Assembly: GCA_037576195.1 (NCBI GenBank)
Contig: CM075102.1
Coordinates: forward strand, 12,214,001-12,278,000
DNA length: 64,000 bases
Direction of reading: 5' to 3'
Source: Phytoseiulus persimilis
Lineage: Eukaryota; Arthropoda; Arachnida; Mesostigmata; Phytoseiidae
The number at the start of each line of letters is the position of its first letter. Position 1 is the first letter of the stretch. Positions 32,586-44,411 of this stretch are shown piece by piece. Under the pieces are notes generated by a model. That model ran no database searches. It saw nothing but the letters and a program-made list of their open reading frames with translations, and was not told where the DNA came from. A program made the position numbers and the translations under genes.

Positions 32586-35500
32586 CTCCACGAGTGACGC
32601 CAGATGAGCGCTTGGATCGATGAGCGTATTACTGAGTTTGAAGAAGCAGAATGATTGCGCACTCGCAGTCAGCTGATAGCCGGTAGGGAGGGGAACACTT
32701 GTTGCCCTCGTCTCTGTCGCGCCAGAGCGCTCTTTTCTACGGCTGCGCCTCGGTGGCGAGCTTTGAACTATTACGAACGATGGAACGGTTTCTCATCCAG
32801 AGAATACGGCGGGGATTTCTCTCGGGCACATCCCAATGACAACGGCTGGAAGGATGAAAGTTAGGGAAGGGAAGAACTTCTCGAGTCTGGAAGACGGTGA
32901 TGAGAGTGATCTTTGCCGAACCTGTCAGGGATTTGTGGGCGCTTCCTCACGATGAACTGAAGAGCGAATCTGGCACTTCTTTTCGGTAGATTGGGATTTT
33001 TCGTGATCGGGATCCCGTCTCTCCGCGTCCTCCTGAATATGGAATGAGATCCATCAAGTACCAGCAAAGCGAACGGACGCCTGTTAACCTGAGCTATCAC
33101 AGCGATCGATTTCCGCCAGTATCTCCCTACTATATTCACATGCCAGGAGGCCTCACGGGGTATTTGTCCGGTGCTCTGCCAAAATCAGCATCAGGCTCTC
33201 CGTGAGGATCCCGCGTAAGTCATGAGATCGACCGACTCCCGAGGCTCCCTCAGATCTGTCTCGCGTTTTACCCTTATGAGTCCCCTCTCGAGTTCCGTAT
33301 CGGCTTCTCGACAATTCGGTCAGTATCCCCCGAGCCACGCAGTATATTCAGAACTTCCTCCAGCATCTGTTCGACATGACAGAGAGGTTCTTCCCCGGTC
33401 TGAGAGTGAGATCCGAAACCGCGGGCTATTTTTCCCTGAACCCGAGAGGTAAGCGGGAAGTGAGGGGGAGGCTCATGCCCGTCCCGGGGGCCTGTAGGAG
33501 TGTTCTTCCCGATCAGACTATTGGCGTTAAACTCTATCCCTATGGCACACAGCACAGACAGACGTCTGACTCCTGTTTATATACATACATCCAGGTTGAT
33601 CTGACCGCTGAGAAAAGGGGCTGGCTGACACAAACCGATGCGGAATGGAACCTGTGCGAGTGTCCGATAATGAAGCATCGCTCATTCATGCGGATTCGGT
33701 GTGAGTTCTTCGGTACGATTCTCATTCAGACTCCGAGTTTGCGATCTGCATTCGCTGGTTTCCATCGCTAGCGGAAGTCTTTCTGAGCTAGTGATCGATA
33801 GCCATTTCGGGCAACCGTTGCGTCAGAACCAATCAGTAACCGTTCTGACTACGATCTGTCGCGACACGCGCTCAAATCAAGGAATGGATTGCTCGATCAA
33901 CTCCGAGAGAACGTACTGAGTGTACATGACTCCATATTGATGCCAGTCCCGTGTACTGCAGAGACCAGCCGGGATTCTCTCGGGGAGCTTGAACCGCCCC
34001 CTGCCGGAACAGAGTATCCAAGAACTCTGCTCGAGGGGATTCCAATATTCATTTGAAATCACTCCGGGAAATCATGAGTTCCGAAGTTCTGTCAGGCTTC
34101 TTGGACGAATCGGATTCCATATTCTCACGCTAAAAGCTGTTACCGTTGTCATTTTCCCTCCGAGCGCAATTGACGCAAACATTCTGTCATTGAAACGTAA
34201 CGAGATGACGTAACTGAGTGTTCTGTCAGGTATGTCATAACTTTATCCAAATTCACGTTCCGTAAAGATGCCTCGGGCGGCGGAGTGACGCTTTCCACCA
34301 CGCTTTTCAATACGGGAGCAAACCGGAGCTTGACACGATGCGATCGATATAAGCATTACATCAGCTCGTAGTACACTCTGGAACTATGCAAAAAACGAGA
34401 GCGGCATGCAGTGTAATTCGAAATCCAGTCGCCTGAGTCGTCTTTGCTTCTGATGCGGACGAACGATTGTGCAGAGTGAAGGTCTTCGAGATTTCGCAGG
34501 TCCTGAATCGCCCCCTTTTGTCCATTTTTCTTCCGGCCCGCTGCCGTTGAATGGGTCCGAGCTGCAGGTCCCACCGTAATACTCGCCAGTGCGCAACCAT
34601 TCCGAGCTCGTGGAGCCTTCACCGCCGATTTCAGCGAACGAGAGAAGCTGTCATCAGTTCTGCGAGGAACCTTCATTGAGAAATATTTCGAATAGCGACA
34701 AGTCCTCTCTGGGAAGCTCGATCGGTGGAGCGATGGACCGCCACGACTGATTCTGAGAGAGCGAGCGATCGCCGTGGAAACATATCAGGAAAGAATCAAA
34801 GCGATGGATTCGAAAACTGGGCTCGGAACAGGTTTGAAATCTTGAGCTGCTCGGAAATGTCGAGCTCAAGCTATGAACCCGAATGCGATGTCGAACGAAC
34901 TGCGATCACGCACTTCATAGAGTTGGAGCCAATCTTATCCCATGAATGAGTCACGTTTTGCTCTATAGCTTCAGTGCTGAACTTCGCGGGCGAGCGTGAG
35001 TCATTGATCAAGTCATTGCATCGTCAGACAAATGCCGTCGTTTCTGTTCGACTCTCTTTCCACGCACCGACAGAGCCTCCTTCCACAAACATCGACACCC
35101 TGCTTCTCAAGCGAAGCTTACTCAGACTTCGTAAACGCTGTCCGCCGTGGTGTTTTTTCAAGTTTCAATCGACTGGTGCTGCAACGGTCCTCCAGCCCGC
35201 CGCATCGTTCCATCCTAGAGAAAAGCCCATATTCGATCTAGATGGGGAAAAGCCTTTGATAAGTCGGGACTCGCTGTCGGTGACGCACTGAATTGCTCTT
35301 CCCCTCCCGCCGTCACAATCGCCTACACCAGTTACGAAGCATCCAACAGTTGACGGCCTACGCTTGCAGAACAAAGGTGAGTTAGCCTTCCATGGCCAAC
35401 TCGTGCTTACGTCCCGTTTGTGAGAAACATCGGTCGAGAAAAATGGGATCCTGGAACTAGCGAAAAACAGATCGCTCCGTCTGAGTTCGTATTTAGTATT

Positions 35501-36956
35501 TATCATTCTGTGACCAAGGGATACCTGTTGCATTCGTTGAATCAGCGGACTGGACGTCATGACTCACGAGACCGCTCTAAGAATATACAGGTGGCTCAAA
35601 TTTCTGCTCATCGAAACAGCATGGCTGCTTCGTTTGCATGCGAAGTGCCGTGCGATTCGTTCGAAAGTCCGAGGCTTCATGGGTTCAGCAGCCGAAAACA
35701 GTTGGCTTCATCCGAGCGAATCCACACTACAACCCAGCTGCGGTGGTTCGAATCGTAGGTGCTGTGTTCAAGAGCAGCTCACGAAATTATCGTTCCCGTT
35801 GGAGCGAATTCAGTGAACCTTCGACGTCGGATAGTCAGTGACCTCGTTTCGACTGGTGGGATCCATCGCCATAAATGGCGAACGCGCCATGGGAACTTAA
35901 GGCCACTTGAACGTCAGCTTCTGTGGATCCGGGGGAACTCTATTATTTCCTCGAAATCATGATGCTGCAAGTCATGCCACACACTCGAATAATACTCATG
36001 CATCGTTCACGCGAGCTAACAGCTCGCTGACTCTGTGAGCTCTTTTCGACCCTCGCCTCTTTCTTCCCCTCACTCGGTGCTCGTCTAACCCACATTGTCA
36101 AAGGACCCGAGCCTGAACCAGCCATGAATCACGGACCACCATACCCTGTAAGGCCCTAAGATCGTTTCTGTGCCGATTTCGCGTCGGCCGCGACGTGCAC
36201 CGCGATCCTCGACGTCAAATGCTTTGTCTACTTAGGTGTTTCGCATAAACAATGGCCGTCTAGTTTGATCATATCGTTTCTGCCAAGAGTCAGCGAAGCG
36301 AGGCAGACTCTCATGTGACCACAGATCGCGATGGGTGTTTCTCCTGCTTGTTCCGCTGCTTGACGGATTTCCGTTCGAAATTTTCGTCGTCCGCGTTCCA
36401 GATATGACCTCGCGGCGGCGAAAAACTAAATTCCAACTTTCCTCAGCATTTTCGTTCTCAGCCTGATGCATGCAGCGCTCTTGACGTTTTCGTGACGCAT
36501 TTCTCACATCAGTACAAACGCACGGTTCCCATGACTACTGAACGCGGAATGAGCTGATGGCATTCGAAATAAAAACAAACTGTCGCGCACTGCACTGCCA
36601 GAGTAACTGAGGTCTGCGTGACAAAAAGCATTGTGACTTCTCCAACATCGCAGAGTCTCATTGAAGTCTCGATCGACTTCCGGTCCTAATTTTGAGAGTC
36701 TACTGAGACATTTGAATGGTATAGCTCTCGTTCGTCGTAGATTTTCCTCGCTCATGCAACTTGTTCTAAGGCTCGAGAGATTAGGCAGATCACAATCTTA
36801 TCTGGGAGGGTATTTTGGCGAGACGCTGTATTTACGACTTCCTGCATAGAAATAGCAATTCATCGAGGTGAAACTTGGTTCTTTCCTGATTCGAGGAATT
36901 CGATCCAAAGATTCGGCAGGGAGTACGGTGAGAATTGACACCAGCCTCAGTTCCAG
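32586..36956. other. Intergenic, 4.4 kb, no supported gene
   Basis: It lies between the NIT2 start and the CYSTM gene. Many short open frames exist, but none shows a known domain, a signal peptide or splice-compatible continuation. It may hold 5' UTR exons of either neighbour. The ATG of the CYSTM gene at 36957 is directly preceded by TTCCAG, so an upstream non-coding exon is possible. Confidence 0.55.
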
Positions 36957-37381
36957 ATGAGTTATCCACCTCAACAACAACATTACTACCCGCCGCCGCA
37001 GCCCGGTTTCAACCCGAACTACGCGGGAGGGCCACCGCCTCAGCCTGGCTACTATCCGCCAGCCCCACCCCCCGCTGGGTATCAACCTCAGCCGCAGACA
37101 GTGTGAGTTCCGAGCTCGAATTTATTGATCTGAAAGGCTGCACAAAAAACAGGCGAGAGACCACTAGATGAAGGCTTCAGGTGATTGATGAGCTTCGGAG
37201 GCACCAGAGAATCTTCCGATCTACGTTGGCGTTCCACAGAATCGGAGAGGGGATTATGAACTGATTGAGCGACTTTTTCAGGATCGTTCACGAACAACGG
37301 CCTCAGGAGGACACGTTTTGGAAAAACTGTTGTCTGTGTACGTTGTGCCTAGCGCTGTGCTGTTGGTGTTGTGATGACTGA
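36957..37381 (+). CDS. Small Pro/Gln-rich CYSTM-family protein
   Basis: Two exons, 36957-37102 and 37282-37381, give 81 residues. The N-terminal half is Pro/Tyr/Gln-rich (MSYPPQQQHYYPPPQPGFN, then GYYPPAPPPAGYQPQPQ). The C-terminus is a short cysteine-rich membrane module, FWKNCCLCTLCLALCCWCCDD. This is the layout of CYSTM (cysteine-rich transmembrane module) proteins, which are tail-anchored, probably palmitoylated and often linked to stress tolerance. The exact function is unknown. TTCCAG immediately before the ATG suggests a spliced 5' UTR. It converges with the zinc-finger gene at 37816. Confidence 0.85.
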
Positions 37382-37464
37382 AAACAAGCTCCTTTGCGGC
37401 TGTACAATCTGGGGACCCGAGACGCGCTGTGTATATGCATATTCCCTGTCACCCTGACAATTGA

Positions 37465-37470
37465 AATAAA
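37465..37470 (+). terminator. CYSTM gene poly(A) signal
   Basis: AATAAA lies 84 bases after the stop codon. Confidence 0.75.
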
Positions 37471-37779
37471 CTGTGAGAAGTCCGCGTCCGAATCTGCACA
37501 AACGTGGGGTTATCTCTCCAAGAATGAGGACTCTCGATGAAGCCTTAGCAAACATAAGTCGGAGGGTGGAAGATTACAAACGCGAATGATTATCTAAGTG
37601 AGAGCCGTTTTAATAATGAAAACCGGTTTTCATAAAAATATTTTACAGTGTTTACAAACGGAGTGTGAGAGGAGATATGAATCAACTCCTGATGATCCTT
37701 GGGGGTTGAGCATCCGTGACAAGAGCCTGTAAATATTCGCGAGGGTCAGTCAATACGGGCGGAACAGAATTCCACCCCT

Positions 37780-37785
37780 TTTATT
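37780..37785 (-). terminator. Zinc-finger/SWIM gene poly(A) signal
   Basis: TTTATT on the plus strand gives AATAAA on the minus strand, about 31 bases beyond the stop codon at 37816. Confidence 0.65.
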
Positions 37786-37815
37786 CCGTGAGGAACACCG
37801 GAGAGATCGGAACTT

Positions 37816-40648
37816 TCATGCCCCGCGAGAATTCTCCACGGGAATTCTGAGCAGATGTTGCGCAGTTATACAAACCTTCAATTGCCTAAAAACAAGGGAC
37901 AATTGCAGAATGTTCTCGGGACACGCAACCTGATGAAGCATATTGACGTAATTCGCTGCACTATCCATGAACGTCAAAAACTCTGGATTGATCCTGGGCT
38001 CCGGGTCGCGCGTCTGAACTTGATCGTGCTCTTGAATCATTTCGTAGCTTTGGAAAAGCACACCATCTTCATTGACCACTTCGGTGATTGGCTGCTGAAC
38101 GATGAGGATACGTTCGCCGTTCTCCTCGATCTGCAATTACGGCGGTCAGAGAAGAGTCCTATGACCACGAAGCCCGTGGAAAAATTCGTGGAACGGACGC
38201 GAGGAGGGAAACCGACAGGACATCTCAACGCACCTGTTGCGTCACTTGAAGGGGGTACCCGCCCTCAGCGATCGCGGTATCCATAGGTTTCGGATTCGTG
38301 TCAGTCTGCTGATCAATGTAGGAGTCAAGAATGCAGGTTTCTTCTTCCACCTCTTGAGCCACGACGTACTCTTCTGACGCTAGCTGGAATCACGAGAGAT
38401 TGTTTGATAGGAGGAGCTCTGCGGAGCCCGTGTTCTGGACCAACCAAGTTCCACTGCTGATTCCTCAGTGGATAGAAACAGGAACTGAATTCAGGTTAAT
38501 GCTCATGAGAAGACCCACCGACTGTGGCGGGAGATCCTTGTTCTGGAAGAGAATCACGGCGTGGATGTGTTTGCACATCTTCCCTATCTTTGTCGCGCCT
38601 CCGCAATTACATTTGTAGATATGGATGCAGCAATTGCAGAGTTTGCAGTATTGGCCGCACGTAGCCCCTGACTTCTCCTCGATCGGACATACATCTGCGA
38701 CTCGAACAACTCGATGGCGAACCTGGTGTTGAGGGATGCTTTTAGGGGTCTCACTTTTCAACCGCGTACTCGTCGGAGCATTAGATTTAGCATTGGATTT
38801 GAACCGATCTCGTGTCGGAAACTCACCTTCCCGTCCGGTTTCTTAACGCCCCAGTTATTGGGTTCAGTCATCTTGATATCGAAGGAGTTCTCGACCGCGC
38901 TTGTGTGCTCGAGAACTATGTCGCTGAAGGTTGTAGAGGAGCGTTCTCTGAAATGATCTTCCATAAAAAATCGGAATCTTTCTTAACCTCAGACACGAGA
39001 AGCGTCCAAGGTCAGCCGTCGTCAACCGATGACTTCGATGCTGATTCTCCGACCATCACACGACAATCATCGTGGGCTCTCCGTTATTGGTTCATGCGGT
39101 TTGGATGAGGAGAATGGCATGGACATAGGTCCTCGAGAGCCGAACAAGGGTTCAGAAATCTCCCTTGAACGCGAAATCTTCGGCTTCTACTCACTCTGTA
39201 GACTTCTGAGGCTTATCACATTTTCCCCTGACTTTCTGCAGCATCGTCACTGGGTCACCATTTGCCACCGAAACGGTTTTGCTCCTTGTTAGCGTATTCC
39301 TGATCGTTTTGTAATCGACATACCGAAGAGGATCGTCGACGTCGAGTTCGCCCACCTGTGAAATCAATTAGAGGAACGGGCTGCAAGCTCAAACCAATCC
39401 TCTTACAACGACATTGTGTAAGGAATGACTTTCCCTCAACTCTCAGTTGCAGAACTATTTTCAATGGGTGAAAGCCGGATGGCATGAACCTACCGTTTGG
39501 TGGAGCACCTCGAGGATTTCCCGGCAGTTCATACCGAGCTGCGCGTGATAGTAGATGAAATCCCTTTCGCAGTCCAACAGCGGCAGAAATTTCCCCTCCA
39601 TTTCATGATTGTAGTGTGTTATCGAGCCTATGATACTGACTTGTCCTGCAACATATCGGACCAATATCGAGACGTGAGATCCAAAAGAATTCCTTCCGCA
39701 TGATGAATAGTCTACCTTTCTTCTCAAGGAGCTTCAAAGGATGTAACCTGACCCGGACAGTGCTGTAGGCGAACTCGACTCACCGTTCGCATGATAACTG
39801 ACAATGGCGTGAGCCGTGCAAAAAGTTCCGATTTTTGAGCTCCCTCTCTTGATGTGTTTCCTCGAACGCGGACCATATTTTAATCGAATCGCGCCTTCAC
39901 GATTGCAATAGAAGCGTTTCACGTTGTTGACTTTACCGTGGCGCGAAACAAACCGCGTTTTGTGTAGCTGGAAACAACGGGTTTTCAATCTAGAGATCAT
40001 CCGAGCAGTCGATCGGAAAATTTTCTGATTCTCCCCGGGGAGAAGCTCCTTCGTTCATTGAATGGGAGAGATAATCTATCCGAGAACCTCACCCTTTGGA
40101 CAATTTGGAAAAATACTTCAAACTCTGCTTCAGAGTCAAACGTTCCGGTGACCTCTTTGATTTCCCAATCGTGATCCTTCCCGAGATGGTGAAGGAGCTC
40201 TTCACGAGTCTTCAGCTTCATTTTACAGGTGCCGTTTTCTGCACAGGCGTAGGTCTTCTTCTGAGGCGTGCAGATGACATCCATCTGATGCTCGGGGTGT
40301 TTCCGCCCCAGGTGTTTGAAATACGTCTGTCGATTCGCCAAGTGTACATTGCAGTACTCACATTGTTGTGCTCTCTGACTGTAGTAGGGGAAAGAGTCTA
40401 GATAAGTATCGTTGAGTTCGTCAGATCGCGCATGAAGTGTACATATCGCAGATTGGAATGCTGGCGCCCTGCCTTCTCTTCGAAGAGCCTTCCATCGCAG
40501 CCTCATTGGCAGCAGAATCGAGGAGTGCATCTTCAGCCTGGAGTATCTCTTCGTCGTCTTCGGCATGCTCAACGACCATGGTTTCCTCGGTGCCCTCTTC
40601 GGTCTCTATAATGCCTGACGAGTCCATCACCTCAGCCATCGAATCCAT
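37816..40648 (-). CDS. C2H2 + FAR1/WRKY-GCM-like + SWIM zinc-finger protein, MULE-related
   Basis: Nine minus-strand exons keep phase: 40443-40648, 40093-40378, 39784-39967, 39494-39645, 39195-39355, 38827-38977, 38519-38722, 38234-38383, 37816-38130, giving 602 residues. The N-terminus (about 1-50) is acidic. Two C2H2-like fingers follow, CEYCNVHLANRQTYFKHLGR-x-H and C-x4-C...HHLGKDH. Next is a FAR1/WRKY-GCM-like zinc cluster (FYCNREG, FCTAHAIV, THYNHEMEG) and a SWIM finger (YKCNCGG...MCKHIHAVIL). This order is seen in MULE-derived proteins, but the DDE transposase core normally between the zinc cluster and SWIM is absent; only about 115 residues intervene. A nuclear DNA-binding role is inferred. 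The first intron (donor GTACAC, 64 bases) and the exon-6 acceptor are weak, so those boundaries are less sure. Confidence 0.82.
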
Positions 40649-41807
40649 CTGTGAATGACACTATGATACACTACTTTCGTAGAAAACTGCCATCGCCAAA
40701 TTTATTAAACTTCGGATAACATCGACTGACAGGTACCACCACCATAGTTTATCGCCCTCGGAGCATCTATCATCAGATACTGCATGCGATCGCGTATAGT
40801 GCCCTGGCTCTTCAAGATTCGGAGATCCGAGGCAATCCCAAGGAGCCATGAATATGTATTGATGTACTCTCGGAACGAGTTCCGTGAACACATATTTGAA
40901 CTTCAAGATTCGGTCCAGAACATCTTCATCAAGAACCGCTCTCAAATAGTGCCGAGCTGTTGGCTCTATCAATAAACAGTATCCAACTGCGCGTTCGCGG
41001 TGTAAGAGTCGTTCTCCCACATGTTCTGTCCGAGCACCCGTAGCATGACGAAACCTTTGACATGTCCCGCCCATTGAGTCAAACAGAACGTCCACGCTCG
41101 GACGCCCCGAAATGACCCGCTAACTGGCAGGCGTCAGATCTTGAGATCTGCTGTGCTGTGCAGTATGTGCTAGAGAAGAGGGCTTGCGTTTCCCGCCAAA
41201 CACGATCATGACTAAAAAGCACACGAAGCTCGAGCAGAGTCGTGGCTAAATTCACATCATAAACCCCGCAGCTGGACAGGTCCAAGGAGACTGGCCTCGA
41301 GCAATCAGCGTTTTCCGTGCAGTCCTGTGCTCATCAAACAACGGAAACTCACCTCTCAGTTTCCAGGACCTCCTCTACTGGGGTCAGAGCTTATGGCCGA
41401 AAGACAGGCCAGCCTCAGCAGTATAACTCCTCACATTCGGAGCGGTCAAGCTTCCCGAGATTTAAATCCAAACAAGCTAACCGACGGGACGAGCAGTTTC
41501 CAAACATATTCACGTGCTCCGGCAAAGCGGAATCTCTAATTTCGAGAAGGGTGAGTTATCAGTTTGACTCAATAGAATCGTATCTTCCCATCAGGCTTGA
41601 AGGGTTGAAGAGTTTCGTTCGAATGAAGTCGTGAGGTTGGAATCCCTGCTTTTGCGTTCGCCTCTCTTGGACCTTGTCTTCGAAACAAATTTGAACCGGG
41701 TCGCGCCGAGACTCACGGCTGACACGCTTTAGAATGCACGAACGAAAGTTCAACTTTCTCGTAGAGATCAAAGAGAGCTTTCATACCCATACAGCTCAGC
41801 TGTCACG
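40649..41807. other. Divergent intergenic region between zinc-finger gene and UTP3
   Basis: 1.16 kb between start codons on opposite strands. It must hold both promoters and 5' UTRs. No TATA box or conserved exon is evident. Confidence 0.55.
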
Positions 41808-43869
41808 ATGGCTCGTGGGAGAGCCGGGCACCGAATGAAAAAGGACGTCAAAATGCAGACATCAGTCCTCGACTCTGATGACGAAGATTCGCGCAATAAC
41901 GATAAACGCGCGCTTCGGAAGGATGACGATGAGGTAAGAATTCGTCATGAGAGCTTCGTCTCGCGATGGCCCACGAACTCACGACTCCTCGAGCAGAACC
42001 TGCCAGTGAGCTTACCAAATCGAAACTGAACATAGTGTCCTTCTCTAGGTCGATGAGTTTTACGGAAAGAAAGACAAGATCTTGCTTGTCCGTAAGGATG
42101 CCGACTCAGACTCTGAGCCCGAGCAAGTTTACGGCCTGTCTTCGGATGAAGACGATGACTCTGAGGAAGAGAACGAGTTGCTCAACGAGGATTATGCCAA
42201 CGATATGGTGGCTCGCTTCGTTAAGAAGAAAGAAATCGATTCCGACATTGAAGAACAAGAGGAGGAGGTCCCCGACGGGAAAGCCTGGGGTACGTCATTC
42301 GCATGCACCGAGAGCTTTTCCTTGCATCCAATTCTCTTCAAATGAGCTCATCCGGTTGGAAACCTTCTCAATTCAGGTCGGAAGCGTCAGGATTTCTACG
42401 ATAATGACTACAATGTCAAGGATACGGCTGGAGCGATCATGTCCGAGCAGGATCGTCAGGTCGCCAAAATGGAGGAGGAGGAAGCTTTAGCTATTCAAAA
42501 ACGATTAGCCAACGAAGTGGACGAGGACGTTTTTGGACTTGACGATCTGCTGACGGCACCGGAGGAGGATTCGGAGAAGATTGAGGTTCTGGACATCAGC
42601 AAGCTTCCACGAAAGAAGCTCCTACGAATGGTTGAGGAAGAGTCTCCGGAACTCCAGGGTCTCGTGGACGATTGCCGCGATAAGCTCCGCGAGTTGGACC
42701 AAGAACTGACGCCTCTCATCGATCTCTTTAAGTCAGGGAGACTGCCGCGGGGGACATCGGCTGAAAATTACGTGATGCTGCGGCATAACCTTCTATTGTC
42801 GTACACGACGAATATTTGCTTTTATTTGAGCTTGAAGGCAAAGCGAGTCAACATAAAGAACCATCCTATCATCAAGAGATTGGGACAGTTCAAGAAACTT
42901 CTTACGGAGCTCGACACCACAAGGGCGAATCTCCTTCCGAAAATACAGCTGGTTCTTGAGAAAGCAGCGAGAGGGGAGTCCTTCAAGATCTTCGGAGAGA
43001 AGAACTCAGAAAGAGAGTATGAGTCCGAGAGCTCTGAATCTGCAGGTGGAGTCGAGGACGATGAAATCGATGAGCAGCTGAGTGAAGAGGAAATCGCCGG
43101 TAAGTAGCGTCTCAGTGCATCAGATTCTTTCTCATCAAGTCACCGCTCATTTCACTGTTTATCGAGTGCTGCGCAAAATTGTTTGACTGCAATCCCCTTT
43201 CTCTCCAGACGATCCTGGGTCCATGGCGAAGAGCGCTAAGAGAACTTTGGATTCCGCGGAGCAAGAAATATTGGCTCTGTATGACGGGATAAAGAGTTCG
43301 AAGAAATTCAAGAAAGATGAAGAGTCGGAAGAGGAGAGCGAACCCCTAGACGATCCTGCAGCGATGTTCGGAGACACGGACTCGGAGAACGATGAGCCAG
43401 TTTTCAGGGAAGGAAAAGCTGGGGAAGAAGACGCGGACAGTGGAACTGAGGACTCTTCTGAAGGGAGATCGCAGAAAACAACAGAGGTACCGCATCTATT
43501 CTCAGTTTCAGACGCTATCATATGGTTGGGTTAACATTTCCGCTTCCGTCACTATCCAGAACGATAGTGGAAATCGATGATGGAATGAAGAATAATATTC
43601 AGTATTCTCTCCAGATCAAACCCGCGGAGGGAGAGGACGATGACGACGGGCGGCGTGCAATCAACTATCAGATAGCCAAGAATAAGGGCTTGACACCTAA
43701 GCGGAAAAAAGAATACAGGAATCCTAGAGTTCGTCATAGGATCAAATACAGGAAAGCCAACATCAGACGCAAGGGTCAGATCCGAGCCATGAGGAACGAA
43801 TCAGGTCACTACGGCGGGGAAATGTCTGGTATCAACAAACAAATCGTCAAGAGCGTCAAGCTGAAGTAG
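41808..43869 (+). CDS. UTP3: UTP3/SAS10, small-subunit processome component
   Basis: A nucleolar protein of the U3 snoRNP processome needed for 18S rRNA maturation. Exons: 41808-41933, 42049-42289, 42377-43099, 43209-43486 and a last exon from 43603 or 43615 to 43869, giving about 540 residues (human 479). The N-terminus is acidic (EFYGKKD, EDDDSEEENELL). The Sas10/Utp3/C1D domain lies in the centre (VDDCRDKLRELDQELTPLI, NLLLSYTTNICFYLSLKA). The Sas10 C-terminal domain carries KNKGLTPKRKKEYRNPRV and SGINKQIVKSVKLK at the very end. For the last junction two in-frame acceptors 12 bases apart are possible: ATTCAG before 43603 and the more pyrimidine-rich CTCCAG before 43615. A closer AG at 43558-43559 would break the frame. 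Confidence 0.94.
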
Positions 43870-44411
43870 CTTCTTCTGTGCATATTTGTATATAAACCAA
43901 TCTTCCTCGTACATTTATACAGCGCATCTTCGTTAAACCTCTGGGTCTTGTTGTCTGGGAACGTTTCCGTACTGAGCCCCCAGAACGCGGTGCTCCACTC
44001 TTTCTCCTCATCGATCAAAAATCACCGGAACATCTTTACAAGAGGAAATTTACATTTGACAGAGTTCATCACGGGGTCGAGGAGCCTCGAAGAATCAGAT
44101 GTACTCGACTCGGCGTTTCAGGAAGTCCTGGATGATTGCCGTCTCGTCCTCGGTCGTTCTGTGAAGGTTTAGGAAGTGGCGTCACGAACAGGCTTTGTGG
44201 ACTCGGGCTCGTTCTCCCAAACAACATGACGACTCGAAACTAACCGTCATAATCGAGCACGAAATCGATTTTCCCCGCGCACGAGCTCGATTCGCACGTT
44301 TCACTGATTCCGAAAACGGCGAAATAGATGGCTTCGCAACTGTTCGGATCTGGAAAATCACGCTCGCATTGAACGACAGGAATGCGGTCAAGAACTAATG
44401 AGAGTGGGTAC
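43870..44411. other. Convergent 3' region between UTP3 and the two-unit gene
   Basis: About 540 bases. There is a TATAAA at 43891-43896 that could act as a weak poly(A) hexamer for UTP3; no AATAAA was noticed on either strand. A minus-strand fragment at about 44095-44165 (EDETAIIQDFLKRR) is preceded by CTTCACAG, but I could not join it in frame to the upstream exon. Confidence 0.5.

Noticed and set aside
44095..44165. Terminal exon EDETAIIQDFLKRR for the two-unit gene
   Set aside because: It has an acceptor-like CTTCACAG, but no donor in the preceding exon gives the required phase; the stop at 44412 is simpler.
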